Source: Chthonomonas sp. UBA2387
GTDB lineage: Bacteria > Armatimonadota > Fimbriimonadia > Fimbriimonadales > Fimbriimonadaceae
Assembly: GCA_002343445.1 (NCBI GenBank)
Contig: DDSP01000029.1
Location: 147-15,358, forward strand
DNA length: 15,212 nt
Direction: 5' to 3'
The translations under genes were made by a program, and so were the position numbers. Under the pieces are notes generated by a model. It saw nothing but the letters and a program-made list of their open reading frames with translations. It was not told where the DNA came from and did no database searches. Shown piece after piece: positions 14,041 through 15,212 of this stretch (positions are counted from its first letter, which is position 1; each line of letters starts with the position of its first letter).

Positions 14041-14817
14041 GTGGCCCGCAAGCCGACCCTCAGCCCTTCGCGCATCAGCACGTACCTCGCCTGCCCCGTG
14101 AAGTACCGCTGGACGTACGTGGATTCGCGGGGGCATTGGTACGCGCGCGCCAAATCCTACTACAGCTTCGGTCTGACGCTCCACCGGGTTCTGGAGGCGT
14201 TCCACACCAGCGGCGACCGGGGCGTGCCCACCGCGCACGAGGCCATCGCCGCCATGGAGGAGAACTGGATGGACGCGGGCTACTCCAGCCCCGACGAGAT
14301 GGCCGACGCCATCGGCGAAGGCAAACAGATTCTGGAGCGCTACGCCGAGCAGCATAAGGTGCCCACCGCCGCCAAGACATTGTGCGTCGAGAAGACGTTC
14401 AAGCTGGATTTCGACGACTTCCGCCTGCTGGGGCGTGTGGACCGAGTGGACGAGCATCCGGATGGGAGTTTGGAGATCGTGGACTACAAGTCGGGCCGGC
14501 AGACCGTGACCGAAGAAGACGTGGCCAGCGACCTCGCGATGGGCTGCTACCAGTTGCTCGTTCGGCACAAGCACCCCGATCGCCGCGTCTTCGCCACGAT
14601 CCACGCCCTGCGGACCGGGGACAAGGCCTCCGCCGAACTCGACGGCGCGGCGCTGGCCGAGCTGCGGGGCGACCTGCAGTTCATCGGAACGGAGATCCTG
14701 AACCGGGACTACCCCAACGTCGCGCCGATCCCGAAGCGGCTGTGTTCGGGTTGCGACTTCCTGCCGCTCTGCCGCAAGCATCCCGACTTCGACGCCGGTC
14801 TGGTGGAGGACGCGTGA
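14041..14817 (+). CDS. PD-(D/E)XK nuclease family protein with Fe-S cluster motif (RecB/Cas4-like)
   Basis: The 258-residue product shows the PDDEXK_1 (RecB/Cas4/AddB-type) order: SPSRISTYLACPVKY with C18, GLTLHRVLEAF with H48, GRVDRVD with D134, IVDYKSG with D148 and K150, then a final C235-x2-C238-x5-C244. One N-terminal and three C-terminal cysteines match the 4Fe-4S staple of AddB and Cas4 nucleases. The motif-IV position reads DLAMGCYQ rather than the common QxxxY. Such proteins cut DNA, often as end-processing exonucleases, and standalone RecB-like members occur in several phyla. There is no helicase or cas gene nearby. The GTG start directly follows a TATAAC box, which fits leaderless expression. 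Its stop overlaps the next small gene as GTGA, so the two probably work together. Confidence 0.88.
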   Translation: MARKPTLSPSRISTYLACPVKYRWTYVDSRGHWYARAKSYYSFGLTLHRVLEAFHTSGDRGVPTAHEAIAAMEENWMDAGYSSPDEMADAIGEGKQILERYAEQHKVPTAAKTLCVEKTFKLDFDDFRLLGRVDRVDEHPDGSLEIVDYKSGRQTVTEEDVASDLAMGCYQLLVRHKHPDRRVFATIHALRTGDKASAELDGAALAELRGDLQFIGTEILNRDYPNVAPIPKRLCSGCDFLPLCRKHPDFDAGLVEDA

Positions 14818-15008
14818 AGCCCGAGACGTCGGATCTGCGTCCGTTCGACTTGGGTCGCTGGGAGCGGGCGCTGACCTTTCCGCGTCAGCGGCTGCACATC
14901 TGCCCGGCTTGCCACACGACGGAGGAGGAGGTGCTGGAAACCGAGTTCGCCGGTTGCCCGCTGTGTTACGTGGTGTTCGCCGTGGCGATCGCTCGGATTG
15001 TAGAGTGA
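14814..15008 (+). CDS. Small two-CxxC zinc-ribbon-like protein
   Basis: The 64-residue product has a charged, Arg-rich N-terminal half (LGRWERALTFPRQRL) followed by HICPACHTTEEEV and GCPLCYVVF. The two CPxC knuckles, about 17 residues apart, suit a zinc ribbon. The end (VVFAVAIARIVE) is hydrophobic. It starts with GTG overlapping the nuclease stop by four bases (GTGA), so it is translationally coupled to it. The gene is short but its codon use matches its neighbour, and the CxxC pair supports a real protein. No family is recognised. A nucleic-acid-binding or structural helper of the nuclease is possible, but this is inference from position. Confidence 0.65.
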   Translation: MKPETSDLRPFDLGRWERALTFPRQRLHICPACHTTEEEVLETEFAGCPLCYVVFAVAIARIVE

Positions 15009-15032
15009 GAACAGTTGTGTCCTCCGATCACC

Positions 15033-15212
15033 CTAGCCCGCCCGCGCCTGCCGCACCGCCGATGCCCAGGCCGCGCGGGAGGAAGTGCGGAGGTCGGGGG
15101 ACAGTCGCGGTTCGAACACGCGGTCCACGGGCAACGCCGGGAGGCCTGACGAACGCCCGCTCGCCGCGAGGCCCAGCGCCGCCGCCCCCCAAGCCGTCGT
15201 CTCCAGCATCGC
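15033..15212 (-). CDS. glpK: Glycerol kinase (FGGY family), C-terminal end only; runs off the window
   Basis: The minus strand reads in frame from the window edge to a TAG at 15033-15035, giving the last 59 residues. AMLETTAWGAAAL matches the near-C-terminal TETTALGAAYLAG motif of glycerol kinases. VDRVFEPRLSPDLR with RAAWASAVRQA fits the family ending (FEP.MS.. then a Trp-containing helix). Glycerol kinase phosphorylates glycerol to glycerol 3-phosphate in the cytosol. The usual Tyr of LGAAYLAG is Ala here (GAAALGLA). The rest of the gene lies to the right of the window. It converges on the zinc-ribbon gene with a 24-base gap and no visible terminator hairpin. Other FGGY kinases remain possible. 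Confidence 0.75.
   Translation of the reverse strand, partial: AMLETTAWGAAALGLAASGRSSGLPALPVDRVFEPRLSPDLRTSSRAAWASAVRQARAG

Noticed and set aside
14041..14817. Cas4 identity for the nuclease
   Set aside because: The cysteine pattern and fold agree, but the protein is longer than typical Cas4, no cas1/cas2 or array is nearby, and standalone RecB-like nucleases share the same motifs.
15009..15032. Terminator between the convergent zinc-ribbon and glycerol kinase genes
   Set aside because: The 24-base gap shows no stem-loop or T-run.

Overview
The window is high-GC bacterial DNA, roughly 60-65% GC over most of its length by eye. It has tightly packed genes, frequent GTG starts, 1-7 base gene overlaps and -10 boxes lying directly against start codons. 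This style, an RHS island beside many Gfo/Idh/MocA and TIM-barrel sugar genes, recalls Armatimonadota (Fimbriimonadia-like) or a similar soil or wastewater lineage. That placement is inference and not firm.

Region 1 (1-3393) is an accessory island. It holds a 5'-truncated RHS 'tip' (95-1270) whose variable tail has 16 cysteines and two hydrophobic stretches. An unknown 219-residue ORF (1285-1944) follows, placed where an immunity protein would be. Next is a decayed RHS/YD-repeat fragment (2169 to about 2880) interrupted by a stop at a YD tyrosine. The island ends in about 500 bases of non-coding DNA with four copies of a 33-base GTGAATC-heptamer repeat and a GC-rich palindrome. GC drops visibly in about 820-2000.

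Region 2 (3394-6786, minus strand) is a compact four-gene operon: a sugar phosphate isomerase/epimerase, a Gfo/Idh/MocA oxidoreductase, a second isomerase/epimerase and a GalU/RmlA-like nucleotidyltransferase, all overlapping by 4-7 bases. It looks like a small carbohydrate module that oxidises and isomerises a sugar or cyclitol.

Region 3 (6906-10563, plus strand) holds pyrF, an abutting mutY, a 105-residue protein of unknown function behind a good sigma70-type promoter inside mutY, and an MmgE/PrpD-family dehydratase. A tRNA-Arg with anticodon GCG follows at 10665-10740.

Region 4 (10764-13978, minus strand) holds an RbsA/RbsC-type sugar ABC importer (ATPase and permease, no binding protein in the window) and, downstream of it, a small secreted beta-rich protein of unknown function. 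Divergent from the ATPase gene is a PD-(D/E)XK nuclease with four Fe-S-type cysteines (14041-14817), which overlaps a 64-residue two-CxxC mini-protein. The window ends inside the C-terminus of a glycerol kinase gene on the minus strand.

The best candidates for something undescribed are the Cys-rich RHS tail with its neighbour ORF, the GTGAATC repeat cluster, and the nuclease/zinc-ribbon pair.
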